Below are positions 8,615-10,449 of a DNA stretch of 10,449 bases, in pieces. Under the pieces are notes generated by a model, which had not been told where the DNA came from, did no database searches, and saw nothing but the letters and a program-made list of their open reading frames with translations. Position 1 is the stretch's first letter, and every line of letters starts with the position of its first letter. Made by a program: the position numbers and the translations under genes. The DNA is from Saccoglossus kowalevskii (lineage: Eukaryota; Hemichordata; Enteropneusta; Harrimaniidae). The stretch is taken from positions 1,446,185-1,456,633 of the forward strand of contig NW_003149765.1 of NCBI RefSeq assembly GCF_000003605.2, in the 5' to 3' direction.

Positions 8615-8668
8615 TTCAGTTTAAATAGTTTTAGCATTTTCATCGCTATTCTGTTTTATTATTTCTAG

Positions 8669-9247
8669 CATATGAATGGTGAGGCACTACCAGGTTCCAT
8701 AAATGAACTTCCATGGAATATAGTCGACTCCATATCTCTGTACGAACGCATGGATGTGTCGTTCAACATGCTAACACAGTTACCTGTAGAAATACCTCTA
8801 CGATTGCCTCATCTAAATTATTTAGATCTGAGCCACAACCACCTATCGTCATTACCACACAGTTTTGGACTGTTATTTCATCTACAAACTTTACTTCTCA
8901 ATCACAATAACTTGAAACAAATTCCTAAATCTTTCGTACATTTGGTAAAACTTGAAAAGCTGGATCTCTCTTGCAACGAACTGGTGCTCCTGCCGGAAGA
9001 GCTCGGCAAGATGGAGAAATTGACAAAACTAAAGTCAGTCATAACTTTCTTCAGGGTTTGCCGCCATCACTTGGAACGTGTCAAACGTTAGAAGTGGTCA
9101 TGGCAGTGAATAATAAATGCGAGGTTCCACCACAGATAATTTGTGAAGAAGGATCCGATTCTATTCTACATTACTTGCAGAGGCAGGTACACAACGGGTA
9201 TACTACAAGGACTTTTGAAAACCAAAACTTTTTCAAAAGAGTGAGAG
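8669..9247 (+). CDS. Leucine-rich-repeat protein, LRR exon with an internal one-base frame break
   Basis: The exon follows TTATTTCTAG and starts CAT-ATG in phase 0, continuing the peptide from 4442-4540 as residue 34. Residues about 58-81 form a 24-residue first repeat. Canonical 23-residue repeats of the LxxLxLSxNxLxxLPxx type then begin at residues 82, 105, 128 and 151. A degenerate last repeat and a cap follow (P-P-Q-I-I-C-E-E-G, then an amphipathic I-L-H-Y-L-Q-R-Q helix), as in many intracellular SHOC2/PIDD/ROCO-like LRR proteins. Within the fourth canonical repeat the frame breaks: up to the CTA codon at 9029-9031 it is one frame, and from GTC at 9034 the repeat continues exactly in another. 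One base is missing. As written, the first frame ends after R-V-K-R with a stop at 9089-9091, giving a 173-residue product. The likely donor is AGAG|GTGAGA at 9247/9248; an alternative is GGCAG|GTACAC at 9186/9187. LRR modules usually bind proteins. The specific family was not identified and downstream domains are outside the window. Confidence 0.85.
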
Positions 9248-10449
9248 GTGAGAATGTATTTTTTTTACTATTTTAGAATTATATTATTTTATTAACTTAT
9301 TATAAACTAAAATTTAATTTTGTAACAATTTTGAAAATTTTAATTTTTGTTTCTTATTTTGATTTTGCTTAATAATGTTGAATCAAACTACTGGCAACAG
9401 ACTTTGCTGTTATACAATGTTATGGATTTTGTCAGTTTAGTGCTAACAAATAACTGCTGGTCGATTAACAAAATGATTTTATATAAAAAACAAAACAAGA
9501 TAGGCCAAAGTATGTAATATGTACAAATAAATAAATAAATAAATAGATAGATAGATAATAATACATGTAATAACTTTCTTATTTAAAATTTTTATTTCAA
9601 TTATACAAACTTTTGGGAGAATTGTGTACTGGAATATATTTGTATCAAAAATGATTTTAACCTTTTCACAACCAGTTCCCTTTTTTCATCACAAAATAGT
9701 CTCATTTACAGTCTGTACTTTTCTTCAAAAGATTTAGACATAATAGCAACATTTTTATGTAAAAAATAAGAATGGACTTATTATTAAAAATAATTTGGGC
9801 AAGGAATCCTTTCGATGAAAAGGTTTATTTCCATGCTGCGTATGTTTTAAATTAGTAGTTAGATATTTTATGTGTTAGAGATGAATGGGGAACCAACATT
9901 TTGGATGTAAATCACTCCGGAGTTAGTTACTGATCATAGCCAAGGGTGTGAACATTTCAAATATCAACCGTAATTCTTAACAACATTATTATGAATTTGA
10001 TGAAGTATCTTTGTTTCAGAAAATTATCCATTATGATTACAATAGTTTTTGGAAAATGTTACATGTCAACTTTAAACTATGCCCTCTAGTGGGTTTGTAG
10101 CCATTACTTTGAATGTCCAACTCAGCTCCTGTCGAAATCACGCCTCTCATTCTTCAATCTGTTATTTGACCCAAACATGGCAGAAGATATGCATAATTGC
10201 TTTATTGAAATTATATCCATACTAAATTATCTGAATTACCTTGAATAAAGCTGGAAATTATGTCCCTTAAAATAATTAAACAAATTAGGCACCAATGTTT
10301 TTGTAAGATATTTACATCAATCAAGGACATTTGGTAGACTGCTTTCCCACTGCTGTTTCAATCCTAAAACTTGTTTGTATTCAAAATTATTTATGACAAT
10401 GCATATTCCTATTGAAACAAACTATGATAAAGGAAATAATATATATTAT
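9248..10449 (+). other. Probable next intron of the LRR gene, no gene seen
   Basis: After the donor at 9248 the sequence turns AT-rich and stop-rich in all frames, and no further LRR or other domain was recognised up to the right edge. It contains the AAAT/GATA microsatellite at 9525-9562 and nothing else of note. Confidence 0.5.
9525..9562. repeat. Compound microsatellite (AAAT)n(AGAT)n
   Basis: Consecutive AAAT units pass into AGAT/GATA units and then ATA units. This is a simple tetranucleotide microsatellite, probably length-polymorphic. Confidence 0.9.

Larger units (their letters stand above)
4541..8668 (+). other. Minisatellite-rich intron of the LRR gene
   Basis: The intron runs from GTAATG at 4541 to TTATTTCTAG at 8668 and joins two phase-0 exon ends. 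About 1.8 of 4.1 kb is tandem repeat, in the four blocks listed separately. Between them the sequence is AT-rich with no recognised gene: 4541-5096, 5851-6360 and 7056-7935 show only short random open frames. A short 9-bp tandem (GATATTATT) lies at 4974-4998 and an A-run at about 7638-7651. A GC-richer patch open on both strands (8378-8614) is treated separately. Confidence 0.65.

Noticed and set aside
9034-9054. A 21-base GT...AG segment (GTCAGT ... TTTCTTCAG) that looks like a tiny intron at the LRR frame break
   Set aside because: Twenty-one is a multiple of three, so removing it would not repair the frame. It would also delete seven residues that fit the LRR consensus exactly, and it is far below normal spliceosomal intron size.

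Overview
The window looks like nuclear DNA from an invertebrate animal. It is AT-rich, has long introns with GT/AG borders, and its only convincing coding pieces are three exons of two conserved metazoan-type genes. Abundant intronic minisatellites and a recurring TACCGGTA palindrome would fit a marine lophotrochozoan such as a mollusc. That placement is an impression, not a result. No prokaryotic or viral gene, tRNA, rRNA or CRISPR array was seen.

Layout. 1-1684 is the first coding intron of TRABD, a minus-strand TraB-domain gene whose first coding exon is 1685-2161 (exon about 1685-2176). About 2380-2960 is a CpG-rich stretch that appears to be a shared, head-to-head promoter. It has a perfect CRE (TGACGTCA) directly abutting an E-box (TCACGTGA), and likely non-coding first exons of both genes. 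To the right, a plus-strand leucine-rich-repeat (LRR) gene begins: probable 5' UTR exon ending at 2904, a 1.5 kb intron, first coding exon 4408-4540 (ATG at 4442), a 4.1 kb intron, then an LRR-coding exon 8669 to about 9247. The gene continues beyond the window, and 9248-10449 is probably its next intron.

The 4.1 kb LRR intron is the most unusual part. It carries four tandem-repeat blocks: 46 bp x 11 (almost perfect), 49 bp x 3, 30 bp x 23, and a diverged about 151 bp x 3. Together they make up roughly 40% of the intron. The 30 bp unit contains a two-tetrad G-quadruplex motif on the sense strand, giving 22 intact copies in series. The long ORFs across that array are artefacts of a stop-free unit whose length is divisible by three.

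The second highlight is a single-base frame break inside the fourth canonical repeat of the LRR exon, at about 9031-9034. The 23-residue LRR periodicity continues exactly in the other frame after one missing base. This is either an assembly error in an A-rich stretch or a real truncating allele. I found no convincing previously undescribed system. The observations worth checking are the frame break, the quadruplex array, the CRE/E-box promoter and the TACCGGTA sites.
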